Shown: positions 6,594-12,340 of the stretch, piece after piece
How the letters are laid out: every line of letters starts with the position of its first letter
How positions within the stretch are numbered: position 1 is the stretch's first letter
DNA from: Methylophilaceae bacterium UBA6140
GTDB lineage: Bacteria; Pseudomonadota; Gammaproteobacteria; Burkholderiales; Methylophilaceae
Reading direction: 5' to 3'
NCBI GenBank assembly: GCA_002423265.1
Contig: DIVE01000029.1
Coordinates: 1,177 to 22,666 of the forward strand
Length of the DNA stretch: 21,490 nucleotides
Program-made: the position numbers and the translations under genes
Notes under the pieces: model-generated
What the model was told of the DNA's origin: nothing
Databases searched by the model: none
The model's input: only the letters and a program-made list of their open reading frames with translations

Positions 6594-6857
6594 ATGATAA
6601 CTTTTGAATTCGACGAAGCTAAGAGTCAGGCCAATCTTCTGAAACACGGCATTAACTTCATTGAAGCTCAAGCATTGTGGAACGACTCAAGTTTGTTGGA
6701 AATACCAGCAAAAACAGAAGATGAGCCAAGATTCCTGATGGTAGGCATCATTGACGGAAAGTATTGGTCGGCCGTTATTACATACAGAGGTACAAATATC
6801 AGACTTATTTCTGTTCGTCGCTCACGCACCGAGGAGGTTGCCTTATATGAAAGCTAA
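6594..6857 (+). CDS. brnT: BrnT-family toxin (cassette 5)
   Basis: An 87-residue RelE-fold ribonuclease toxin. The BrnT hallmarks are visible: start ITFEFDEAKSQANLLKHGI, central phenylalanine-rich strand, YRGTNIRLISVRRSRTEE near the end. BrnT cuts RNA and halts growth until BrnA binds it. No Shine-Dalgarno precedes the ATG at 6594, which lies only about three bases past the predicted transcript start, so translation is probably leaderless or weak. The gene overlaps brnA by 11 bases. TA cassettes are known to stabilise integron arrays; this one is the last cassette. Confidence 0.92.
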   Translation: MITFEFDEAKSQANLLKHGINFIEAQALWNDSSLLEIPAKTEDEPRFLMVGIIDGKYWSAVITYRGTNIRLISVRRSRTEEVALYES

Positions 6858-7098
6858 AGATTTTGACCAACAATTCGACGAAGATGTCGACATCACGCAG
6901 TCTCTTGATTTATCAAAAGCAAAGCGCGTTCTACAAGAACAAAAACGCGTCAATGTTGATTTCCCAACATGGATGATTGAGTCACTAGACCGAGAAGCTG
7001 GAATACTTGGTGTCACCAGACAATCAATCATTAAAGTATGGCTTGCTGAACGCTTGGAGCAAGCAGCTCTAACCCATCGGTCAAGCAGGACTGGCTAA
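6847..7098 (+). CDS. brnA: BrnA-family antitoxin (cassette 5)
   Basis: An 83-residue antitoxin. The acidic N-terminal part (DFDQQFDEDVD, 5-15) probably contacts the toxin, and residues 33-70 form a ribbon-helix-helix DNA-binding domain (KRVNVDFPTWMIESL, then QSIIKVWLAERL). The ATG at 6847 is preceded by a strong Shine-Dalgarno GAGGAGG (6831-6837) inside brnT, in contrast to brnT itself, which would favour antitoxin excess. The last ten residues (74-83, THRSSRTG at the end) are encoded by the attC site, and the stop (7096-7098) lies within it. The tail therefore depends on cassette structure and is probably functionally neutral. BrnA would bind the repeat at 6577-6593. Confidence 0.9.
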   Translation: MKAKDFDQQFDEDVDITQSLDLSKAKRVLQEQKRVNVDFPTWMIESLDREAGILGVTRQSIIKVWLAERLEQAALTHRSSRTG

Positions 7099-7126
7099 AG
7101 CCAGCCTCTTACCTCAAACGTTAGAC
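7067..7126 (+). other. attC site of cassette 5, last in the array
   Basis: R'' is CTCTAAC (7067-7073), complementary over 8 bases to the cassette start at 6536, and R' is GTTAGAC (7120-7126). The stem CTGGCT / AGCCAG encloses two A residues. At 60 bases it is the shortest site here and differs in sequence from the others. The sequence after the cut point has no matching R'' downstream. Confidence 0.9.
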
Positions 7127-7139
7127 CGCACTATGGGCG

Positions 7140-7166
7140 AATCAATGGGGTCAGACCCCATTGATT
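7140..7166. repeat. REP-like perfect palindrome at the array end
   Basis: Thirteen-base perfect arms around a single central A: AATCAATGGGGTC, A, GACCCCATTGATT. It lies between the last attC and the stop of the DUF2798 gene, 14 bases from the latter. Palindromes with GGGGTC-A-GACCCC cores are common dispersed elements in proteobacteria, often linked to REP-associated transposases. There is no T-run, so it is not a standard terminator. A related hairpin is at 9267-9293. Confidence 0.75.
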
Positions 7167-7179
7167 ATCACCTTCGAAT

Positions 7180-7404
7180 TCAAGCGGTCATTCGTCCGAC
7201 TATCCCGCGCGCCCATGGAGCCACAACCGCGACCGTTGGGAAAGCGATTGGCCAAGTCGTTATGCAGCTTTTGAGCCACTGCGCAGTGAAGCCGGCATGG
7301 ATTCCTTGTGAGATTGCAAGAACAAAGGCGGATACGATACAGACCATGATGGCAGAGAGCATGGCACTGAATAAGATTGGTGCAAAACGAGCTGGAATAC
7401 GCAT
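7180..7404 (-). CDS. DUF2798 small membrane protein
   Basis: A 74-residue protein with two hydrophobic helices (about 5-32 and 45-66) and the family pattern TTWPIAFPTVAVVAPWARGIV near the end. It fits DUF2798, whose function is not known. A good Shine-Dalgarno (AGGAG) precedes the ATG at 7404. It follows the DUF2938 gene by 35 bases on the same strand, so both are probably one transcript from the MerR-type promoter at 7971-8001. It points at the integron array and ends just after it. Confidence 0.8.
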   Translation of the reverse strand: MRIPARFAPILFSAMLSAIMVCIVSAFVLAISQGIHAGFTAQWLKSCITTWPIAFPTVAVVAPWARGIVGRMTA

Positions 7405-7439
7405 TTTATTCTCCTATGTATGTTTACAAAGCCTGATTT

Positions 7440-7931
7440 TCATATTGAGTAAGCAAGTTGTACTGCCCAGCCCGATGCGTATAAGCCGAAACCAAAAACT
7501 GTGTGTGTTATGAGGCTCTGCAGTCGGGCAGAAGTTGGGTTTTGTGTTCGGGAGGCAGCAATTCCGATTCCCATACCCGGTTGCATAAGCAGAAAGGGTG
7601 CCACAACGGTTCCTATGCCAACTGCGAGTGCGGGGCCAATCGTTGGGCTGTGAATCCATGAATCTCCCCAGATACCGACTAATAAGGCAGCGAACGCAAT
7701 GCCTGTCAGGTAGTGGGCTGTCCATCCTATGAGATGTTCTCCGCGCACGGGAAAGGATGCGGCAATAGCGTCATGACGAAACTGGCCGTGAGTCATGTGG
7801 GCTATCCAGCGTCCCACCATGCCGTAGTTTGGGAGGGGGATGCCGAGCAATGGCTTACGTACAATGCCCCACAAATCCATCGTTGCGGTAGCTCCAATCC
7901 CGATGATTAATATGAATAAGAGATTGCTCAT
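7440..7931 (-). CDS. DUF2938 membrane protein
   Basis: A 163-residue integral membrane protein. It starts with a hydrophobic segment (LLFILIIGIGATATMDLWGI) and carries the family patterns GRWIAHM and WTAHYLTGIAFA, with three or four predicted membrane helices. It fits DUF2938, of unknown function. The ATG at 7931 has an upstream AAGGAAGAG ribosome site. It is the first gene of a two-gene set with DUF2798, divergent from the MerR regulator gene, which presumably controls it. Confidence 0.85.
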   Translation of the reverse strand: MSNLLFILIIGIGATATMDLWGIVRKPLLGIPLPNYGMVGRWIAHMTHGQFRHDAIAASFPVRGEHLIGWTAHYLTGIAFAALLVGIWGDSWIHSPTIGPALAVGIGTVVAPFLLMQPGMGIGIAASRTQNPTSARLQSLITHTVFGFGLYASGWAVQLAYSI

Positions 7932-7970
7932 AGCGCTCTTCCTTGCCTGTCTTGATTTCTAATTGGTAAT

Positions 7971-8001
7971 AGCGTACAACTTCAAGTCTACTTGAGGTCA
8001 A
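7971..8001 (-). promoter_or_regulatory. MerR-type promoter with a SoxR-like operator
   Basis: On the minus strand TTGACC (8001-7996) and TACGCT (7976-7971) are 19 bp apart, the stretched spacing that MerR-family activators twist into use. The spacer region contains an inverted repeat at 7979-7998 (ACTTCAAGT-CT-ACTTGAGGT, 8 of 9 pairs). Its inner 18 bases, CTTCAAGTCTACTTGAGG, match the SoxR box CCTCAAGTTAACTTGAGG at 15 positions. It should drive DUF2938-DUF2798 under the divergent MerR protein. Confidence 0.8.
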
Positions 8002-8010
8002 GAGGCAATT

Positions 8011-8469
8011 ATGGATATCGCTGAAGTAGCTAAATGCTCGGGTGTACCGGCTTCAACGTTGCGCTTCTATGAAGAGAAAGGGCTAATCAACTCTATTGGC
8101 AGGCAAGGATTGCGTCGCGTTTTCAGTGCCAATATATTGGATAGGTTGGCGCTAATTGCTCTGGGACGAGCTGTGGGCTTTTCACTGGATGAAATCGGCC
8201 GCATGTTAGGGTCTAAAGGAAATCCAAATATTGACAGAGCGTTATTGGTGAGCAAGGCAGATGAGCTTGATAGGTCTATTCAGAAGCTGATTGCGATGCG
8301 CAATGGTCTTCGGCATGCGGCCGTTTGTTCTGCACCGAGCCATATGGAATGTCCGAAGTTTCGTCGCCTGCTCGGATTGGCCGCACATGGGGCCATAAGT
8401 AGCGACGGTACGGGGAAGCTGCAAAAAAAGCGACGCTCCAACAAAGTGTTGCACCGGACAAGCCGGTGA
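8011..8469 (+). CDS. MerR-family transcriptional regulator
   Basis: A 152-residue regulator with a standard MerR winged helix (1-70): DIAEVAKCSGVPASTLRFYEEKGLI, then RRVFSANILDRLALI and GFSLDEIGRML. A dimer helix follows (about 75-100). The C-terminal part has only two nearby cysteines (C106 and C114, with H111 between them), not the four-cysteine 2Fe-2S motif of SoxR, so it senses something else, perhaps a metal, thiol or electrophile. The ATG at 8011 has AGAGG upstream. It is divergent from DUF2938 and probably acts on the operator at 7979-7998. The last ~15 residues are basic, unlike the family, and end in a hairpin at 8446-8473. Confidence 0.9.
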   Translation: MDIAEVAKCSGVPASTLRFYEEKGLINSIGRQGLRRVFSANILDRLALIALGRAVGFSLDEIGRMLGSKGNPNIDRALLVSKADELDRSIQKLIAMRNGLRHAAVCSAPSHMECPKFRRLLGLAAHGAISSDGTGKLQKKRRSNKVLHRTSR

Positions 8470-8473
8470 ACAC
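8446..8473. terminator. Hairpin at the 3' end of the MerR gene
   Basis: GTGTTGCACCGG and CCGGTGAACAC pair around ACAAG, with one bulged G. It overlaps the stop codon of the MerR gene (8467-8469). No T-run follows, so termination would be weak or factor-dependent. It could equally be a repeat element that supplied a new stop codon. Confidence 0.4.
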
Positions 8474-8491
8474 TCGCGATCAGCGCGATCA

Positions 8492-8561
8492 GGGTCAGGT
8501 CTTGCAATCCAACATTACATTGGCCCATCCCGATATCCATGAATTGCAAGGCCTGACACCC
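8492..8561. repeat. 70-base imperfect inverted repeat (REP/BIME-like)
   Basis: The arm GGGTCAGGTCTTGCAAT (8492-8508) pairs with ATTGCAAGGCCTGACACCC (8543-8561) with two irregularities. The 34-base loop holds a smaller CCAA...TTGG pair (8509-8523). It lies in the 147-base gap between the MerR gene and yoeB, which holds nothing else that I recognise. The form fits a REP-type mobile hairpin; no transposase is present in the window. Confidence 0.7.
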
Positions 8562-8616
8562 GTATGTTTCCAAACACAGTCTTCAACAAGGCTTGGGGCC
8601 ATCCAAAGACTCGGCC

Positions 8617-8871
8617 TCAGTAATGAAAGCGCAGTTGTGCGATCAACAGTGCATTACCCTCGATGCCGCACACCATGCGGTGCTCATCGTTGATGCGGCG
8701 TGACCAGAAACCCGAGAGGGCATGCTTGAGGGCTTCCGGTTTTCCGATGCCGGCATAGGGTTCGCGACAGGTTTCCTGTATCAGCTTGTTGATACGTTCC
8801 AGCGTACACTTGTCCTGCTTTTGCCAATAAAGATAGTCTTCCCATGCTTCGTCGGCAAAGATCAGCTTCAC
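8617..8871 (-). CDS. yoeB: YoeB toxin (ribosome-dependent mRNA nuclease)
   Basis: An 84-residue toxin of exactly the E. coli YoeB length. The known catalytic residues are all at the same positions: E46, R65, H83 and the terminal Y84 (RFHY ending). YoeB binds the ribosomal A site and cuts mRNA. It is the second gene of the yefM-yoeB operon, overlapping yefM by four bases (ATGA). All key residues are intact, so the toxin is probably active. Confidence 0.96.
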   Translation of the reverse strand: MKLIFADEAWEDYLYWQKQDKCTLERINKLIQETCREPYAGIGKPEALKHALSGFWSRRINDEHRMVCGIEGNALLIAQLRFHY

Positions 8872-9134
8872 TTGGCAATTTCCCGCTCGGCAAGCTCCCG
8901 CTCGACGCCGTTGCCTGAACCCAGTTGCACGATTGCAGAAAGAAGACGCTTGGCGTTGGCAGAGGTGCGCAGAAGATAGGCGGTCTCTTCAAGGGCCTTG
9001 TAGTCTTCAAGAGAAAGCATCACGACAGATTGCTCCCCGTTACGCGTGATAATCAAGGCTTCATGGTCGTTGCAGACTCGATCCATCGTGTTGGCGAGGT
9101 TGGCTCGTGCCTTGCTGTAGCTAATTGCATCCAT
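8868..9134 (-). CDS. yefM: YefM antitoxin (Phd/YefM family)
   Basis: An 88-residue antitoxin starting MDAISYSKARANLANTMDRV, the conserved Phd/YefM DNA-binding N-terminus. It continues with ITRNGEQSVVMLSLEDYKAL and a disordered, charged C-terminal tail that wraps YoeB. GGAG precedes the ATG at 9134. It represses its own promoter with YoeB as co-repressor; candidate operators are at 9151-9178. It is the first gene of the operon. Confidence 0.95.
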   Translation of the reverse strand: MDAISYSKARANLANTMDRVCNDHEALIITRNGEQSVVMLSLEDYKALEETAYLLRTSANAKRLLSAIVQLGSGNGVERELAEREIAK

Positions 9135-9150
9135 GGTTTGTTACTCCAAT

Positions 9151-9178
9151 AATTGTACGTTTTATTGTACGTATACAA
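9151..9178 (-). promoter_or_regulatory. yefM operator/promoter region
   Basis: TTGTACG occurs at 9153-9159 and again at 9165-9171, the second continuing into GTATACAA to form a near-palindrome. YefM operators in E. coli have TGTACA cores, so TGTACG repeats here are good candidates. On the minus strand TACAAT (9157-9152) could be a -10 with TTGTAT (9178-9173) as -35 at 15 bp. The operator reading is stronger than the promoter assignment. Confidence 0.55.
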
Positions 9179-9266
9179 GCTGCCAATGTCCAGCCTCCGG
9201 CACAGATTGAAATCGATCAGCAAGCCGGAAACAGTTGATTCTTTCTGCGATATTCCCGGAGAGCAA

Positions 9267-9293
9267 TCAATGGGCCCCGTTTCCATTGATTTG
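9267..9293. repeat. Hairpin related to the palindrome at 7140
   Basis: AATCAATGG and CCATTGATT form 9-base perfect arms around a 9-base loop GCCCCGTTT. The outer arms are identical to those of the 7140-7166 palindrome. This is the only feature I see in the middle of the 370-base gap between yefM and the second brnT, apart from the regulatory sites at its two ends. Confidence 0.6.
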
Positions 9294-9472
9294 CCTTCAG
9301 TGCACCGCCACCGCCATCCCCAGCTGCTGCGTGCGCCGCAAGACTAAGGATTGTTGTTGCCCCGAATTTTGTAGCTCAAATAATTACGGTCTTTCATCAT
9401 CCGTTTAGAGGATGCATCAGTTGGGTTTTAATCTTTACAGTTCTTGTATTCAGGAATGTAAAAACAAGATGA

Positions 9473-9504
9473 TTGACACGCTGATTTAATGTAGCTACAT
9501 TAAA
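9473..9504 (+). promoter_or_regulatory. Second brnTA promoter with a 20-base palindrome at the start codon
   Basis: TTGACA (9473-9478, perfect) and TACATT (9496-9501) are 17 bp apart. A perfect palindrome, TTTAATGTAGCTACATTAAA (9485-9504), covers the -10 and ends directly before the brnT ATG at 9505. The normal start site would fall at or just past the ATG, so the message is probably leaderless with an early start. BrnA is the expected repressor. Confidence 0.75.
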
Positions 9505-9774
9505 ATGAAAATTGAATTCGACCCGGCCAAGGATGTAATCAATCAAACAAAGCACGGATTATCCCTCTCCATGGCAGGTGAACTTGATTGGAAAGCCGCG
9601 CTGGCATGGATTGATGACCGAGCTGAATACGGCGAGCTGCGAATAATCGCACTCGCTCCGAAAAACGAAGTCCTGTTCTACGTGGCATTTGTAGATCGTG
9701 CGGATGTACGCAGAATCATCAGCCTGCGCCGCGCCAATCGTCGTGAGGTAAAACACTATGTCGAAAATTTCTAA
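9505..9774 (+). CDS. brnT: BrnT-family toxin, second copy
   Basis: An 89-residue BrnT with the family start KIEFDPAKDVINQTKHGLSL and the ending DVRRIISLRRANRREVKHY. It is a predicted RelE-fold RNase. It differs widely in sequence from the cassette-borne BrnT (6594-6857), so the two are unlikely to be a recent duplication. No Shine-Dalgarno is seen before the ATG, which abuts the operator palindrome. It overlaps brnA by 17 bases. Confidence 0.92.
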   Translation: MKIEFDPAKDVINQTKHGLSLSMAGELDWKAALAWIDDRAEYGELRIIALAPKNEVLFYVAFVDRADVRRIISLRRANRREVKHYVENF

Positions 9775-10057
9775 GCGGCCTGCCGTCCAAATGCCTACGG
9801 TAGAAGAAGACAAAACCATTACTGCGGGAGCACGAAGTGATCCTGATGCACAACCACTCGCGCCCGAGCAACTTGAAACCATGGTTCCCTTGCGATCCCT
9901 GCGTGGCCGGCCAAAATCTGAAAATAAAAAGCTGCTCGTCTCGGTTCGCTATAGCCCCGAAGTCATCGACTACTTCAAATCTACCGGCGATGGTTGGCAA
10001 TCACTAATGGACTGCGTTCTGCGAAAATATGTAGCACGTCATTCGCGCAATCCGTAA
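9758..10057 (+). CDS. brnA: BrnA-family antitoxin, second copy
   Basis: A 99-residue antitoxin with a disordered charged N-terminus (1-55; RGRPKSENKK at 49-58). Its C-terminal ribbon-helix-helix-type domain (59-92) has LLVSVRYSPEVIDYFKSTG and GWQSLMDCVLRKYV, the long-form BrnA pattern. The ATG at 9758 has GAGG ten bases upstream inside brnT. It is a different subtype from the cassette BrnA, so cross-neutralisation between the pairs is doubtful. Confidence 0.88.
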   Translation: MSKISKRPAVQMPTVEEDKTITAGARSDPDAQPLAPEQLETMVPLRSLRGRPKSENKKLLVSVRYSPEVIDYFKSTGDGWQSLMDCVLRKYVARHSRNP

Positions 10058-10129
10058 GCGCGCCATGCAGTTGCGGCCAAGTCTTGCAAAAATCCCGGAT
10101 AAACCGATTTTGACTCACCCTCTCACACC

Positions 10130-10516
10130 TTGAACATTTACCCGCTTCTCGCCGATGTTGTGCTCGCGCTGCACGTGGCCATCGTGCTGTTCGTGGTGGG
10201 CGGCTTGGCGTTGATCGTGCTCGGCAACCTGCGCGGTTGGCGTTGGGTGAATGCGTGGTGGTTGCGTCTAACGCATCTGGCGACGATTGCGGTGGTCATC
10301 GCGGAGACATGGTTGGGTATGGTGTGCCCGCTGACAACGCTGGAAATGTGGCTGCGGGCGCGGGCCGGGATGACGGTTCATGAAACGGGGTTTGTCGAGT
10401 TCTGGTTGCAGCGCGTGTTGTATTACGATTTGCCCGATTGGGTGTTCTTGCTGGCTTATACGCTCTTCGGTTTGCTGGTGATCGCAGTGTGGCGGCGCTA
10501 TCCGCCGAGGCGCTGA
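10130..10516 (+). CDS. DUF2784 membrane protein
   Basis: A 128-residue protein with about four membrane helices (5-32, 45-65, 80-100 and 102-120). The DUF2784 patterns are visible: LADVVLALHVAIVLFVVGG, a buried TWLGMVCPLTTLE, and a C-terminal YDLPDWVFLLAYTLFGLLV. Function is unknown. The start is inferred as TTG at 10130, since no ATG is available before an in-frame stop at 10100. It heads a + strand group of four genes, most of them membrane proteins. Confidence 0.82.
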   Translation: MNIYPLLADVVLALHVAIVLFVVGGLALIVLGNLRGWRWVNAWWLRLTHLATIAVVIAETWLGMVCPLTTLEMWLRARAGMTVHETGFVEFWLQRVLYYDLPDWVFLLAYTLFGLLVIAVWRRYPPRR

Positions 10517-10589
10517 AAAAGGGATTACCCGTTCAAACAATACCGGCCCGCGTTTATACTGATCACTCACTATTTCCGCGGAGCGCAGC

Positions 10590-11024
10590 TTGAAAGATTC
10601 ACTCAAACCCGGCATCCGTTACGCGCACACCTTCACGGTGCCGCTCTCGAAAACCGTACCCGCGCTTTACCCGGAATCCGATGAGTTTCTCGCCATGCCG
10701 GAGGTATTCGCCACCGGCTTTCTGGTGGGATTTCTGGAGTGGGCCTGCATCAGGGCCATCAATCCGCATCTCGATTGGCCGCAGGAGCAGACCGTGGGCA
10801 CGCATATCGATGTGAGTCACGAGGCCGCAACGCCGCCCGGCCTGAAAGTGACGGCAACAGTGGAGCTGTTGGCAGTCGAGGGCAGAAAGCTGGTGTTCTC
10901 AGTGGAGGCGCATGATGGCGTGGAGCTGATTTCCAGAGGCCGCCATGAACGCTTTGTCATCAACCGCGAAAAATTCGATGCCCGGGTGGGTGCAAAAGCA
11001 GCACCGACAAGCAACACAGCATAA
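10590..11024 (+). CDS. Hotdog-fold thioesterase, FlK-like
   Basis: A 144-residue hotdog thioesterase closest in pattern to FlK, the fluoroacetyl-CoA thioesterase. The FlK catalytic set has counterparts: T42 (FATGFLVG), E50 (FLEWACI) and H77 (DVSHEAATPPG). The KTVPALYPES motif at 21-30 is typical. FlK-like proteins in ordinary bacteria probably hydrolyse other small acyl-CoAs, so fluoroacetate specificity is not implied. The start is TTG at 10590 with GGAG six bases upstream. It is cytoplasmic, between two membrane-protein genes. Confidence 0.85.
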   Translation: MKDSLKPGIRYAHTFTVPLSKTVPALYPESDEFLAMPEVFATGFLVGFLEWACIRAINPHLDWPQEQTVGTHIDVSHEAATPPGLKVTATVELLAVEGRKLVFSVEAHDGVELISRGRHERFVINREKFDARVGAKAAPTSNTA

Positions 11025-11063
11025 ATCTTACAGACACGACGACCTCATCAAAGGAACCCGCAC

Positions 11064-11471
11064 ATGCCCGTCATCACCTCGCTCTATGCCGCCATTCTGG
11101 CGCTGCTGTTTTACAAGCTCAGCATCCGCACCATTCAGCTGCGGCGCCAACTTCGCATCCCCATCGGCGACGGCGGTGAGCCGTCGATGATCCGCGCCAT
11201 GCGCGTGCACGCCAACTTCGCCGAATATGTGCCGTTGGCGCTGGTGCTGCTGTTTCTGGTCGAATCGAACGGCGCACCGGGCTGGGTAGTACATGTGCTC
11301 GGGCTGATGCTGCTGACAGGCCGCCTGCTGCACGCGGGCGGTGTCAGCCGCGTAAAAGAGGATTTCCGCCTGCGCATCGCCGGCATGCGCATGACCTTCA
11401 TCATGCTGATCGCCGCTTCGGTTTATCTGCTGGTAACTGTCGGACTGACATGGCTGGGAAACCCGGGCTGA
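11064..11471 (+). CDS. MAPEG-family membrane protein (YecN-like)
   Basis: A 135-residue protein with four membrane helices. It has MAPEG patterns: an N-terminal helix ending in RTIQLRRQLRIPIGDGG, then MRVHANFAEYVPLALVLLFL and GRLLHAGGVS. MAPEG proteins include membrane glutathione transferases, but bacterial YecN-like members have unknown substrates. AAGGAA precedes the ATG at 11064. Its TGA overlaps the ATG of the next gene (TGATG), so translation is coupled. Confidence 0.88.
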   Translation: MPVITSLYAAILALLFYKLSIRTIQLRRQLRIPIGDGGEPSMIRAMRVHANFAEYVPLALVLLFLVESNGAPGWVVHVLGLMLLTGRLLHAGGVSRVKEDFRLRIAGMRMTFIMLIAASVYLLVTVGLTWLGNPG

Positions 11472-12097
11472 TGAACCCAATCATTGATTACAAACTACTG
11501 ACAACCGTCTCGGCCCTGCTGATCATTGCGTTGGCTATCTCGGCCATTCACCCTTACGATCTCGGTACCTGGGCGCTCGAAGTAGCGCCGGTCGTCATCG
11601 CACTGCCCATCCTCTGGTTCACTGCCCGTCGGTTTCCGCTCACATCGCTGCTCTACGTGCTGATTCTGCTGCACGGGCTGGTGCTGATACTAGGCGGCAC
11701 TTACACCTATGCCCGCGTGCCGCTCGGCTTCGAGCTGGCGGAAATCTTCGACCTCACGCGCAACCCCTACGACAAGATCGGCCATTTCTTTCAGGGGCTG
11801 GTACCCGCGCTGGTGGCGCGCGAGATTCTGTTGCGCGGCGCCTATGTAAGGCGCGGTGCGATGCTGAGCTTTATCGTACTCTGCATCGTGCTTGCCATCA
11901 GCGCCAGCTACGAATTGATCGAATGGGCAGTCGCCCTGCTGTTCGGCGGTGGCTCGGTCGATTTTCTCGGCACCCAGGGCGACCCGTGGGATGCCCAGTC
12001 CGACATGCTGCTCGCGCTCATCGGCGCCGCAGTCGCGCTGCTGCTGTTTTCACGAATGCAAGACAGGCAAATCCTCAAGCTAAGCAAACCAACCTGA
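11471..12097 (+). CDS. DUF2238 (YjdF-like) membrane protein
   Basis: A 208-residue protein with five to six membrane helices. It has the YjdF patterns GGTYTYARVP and NPYDKIGHFFQGL, and the C-terminal YELIEWAVALLFGG, then GDPWDAQSDMLLALIGA. Function is unknown. The ATG at 11471 overlaps the stop of the MAPEG gene by one base, so it is expressed with it. The conserved D, H and E residues inside membrane segments hint at a metal- or ion-linked role, which is inference. Confidence 0.85.
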   Translation: MNPIIDYKLLTTVSALLIIALAISAIHPYDLGTWALEVAPVVIALPILWFTARRFPLTSLLYVLILLHGLVLILGGTYTYARVPLGFELAEIFDLTRNPYDKIGHFFQGLVPALVAREILLRGAYVRRGAMLSFIVLCIVLAISASYELIEWAVALLFGGGSVDFLGTQGDPWDAQSDMLLALIGAAVALLLFSRMQDRQILKLSKPT

Positions 12098-12231
12098 AGT
12101 GCACCTTTCAGACTTTGCAATCAGCATTTCGACAATCCAGATTAGTTAAGCACTCAGGAACAAGCACAACAACAAAAGAAATGCCTCTTCATTAAAACCA
12201 CTCTTTGCCTCCATGCTGAGCTATAAAAAAT

Positions 12232-12312
12232 GATCGCTCATTCGATCCTAATCTATTTAATGATCGAATTAACAAGCATTTTATTGACAAAAACACATTA
12301 ATCGCATATTTT
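12232..12312 (+). promoter_or_regulatory. hipBA promoter and candidate operator
   Basis: TTGACA (12284-12289) and TATTTT (12307-12312) are 17 bp apart and point to hipB. Upstream, GATCG (12232-12236), CGATC (12243-12247) and GATCG (12262-12266) form inverted and direct half-sites in an AT-rich stretch, a plausible HipB operator. The rest of the 243-base gap from 12098 shows nothing else I recognise. Confidence 0.5.
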
Positions 12313-12340
12313 CAGCTTTCCGTATTGATTGCTGATCATC

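Larger units (their letters stand above)
2242..7126. mobile_element. Chromosomal integron: intI, attI and five gene cassettes
   Basis: intI (minus) is followed on the other side by an attI core and five attC sites, with all cassette genes reading away from intI. Using the G^TTRRRY cut point, the cassettes are C1 3345-3820, C2 3821-4703, C3 4704-5605, C4 5606-6536 and C5 6537-7120. Each R'' box complements the start of its own cassette rather than the R' beside it (matches of 11, 7, 11, 8 and 8 bases), so each unit is a genuine cassette. There is no transposon, qac/sul or resistance gene nearby, so this is a sedentary chromosomal integron. No further site pairs with GTTAGACC at 7120, so the array ends there. 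Confidence 0.93.

Noticed and set aside
3223..7126. CRISPR array or clinical class 1 integron
   Set aside because: The repeats are attC sites of varying sequence and spacing with genes between, and no qacE, sul1 or resistance cassette is present.
7140..7166. Palindrome as a standard intrinsic terminator
   Set aside because: No T-run on either side; it fits a dispersed REP-like element better.
7133..7513. + strand frame after the last attC, as a sixth cassette gene
   Set aside because: It is antisense to the DUF2798 gene with its good ribosome site, and no closing attC follows.
10266..10272. GTCTAAC-like R'' box near 10266 that might close a larger cassette
   Set aside because: It lies inside the DUF2784 gene and has no partner R' or stem.
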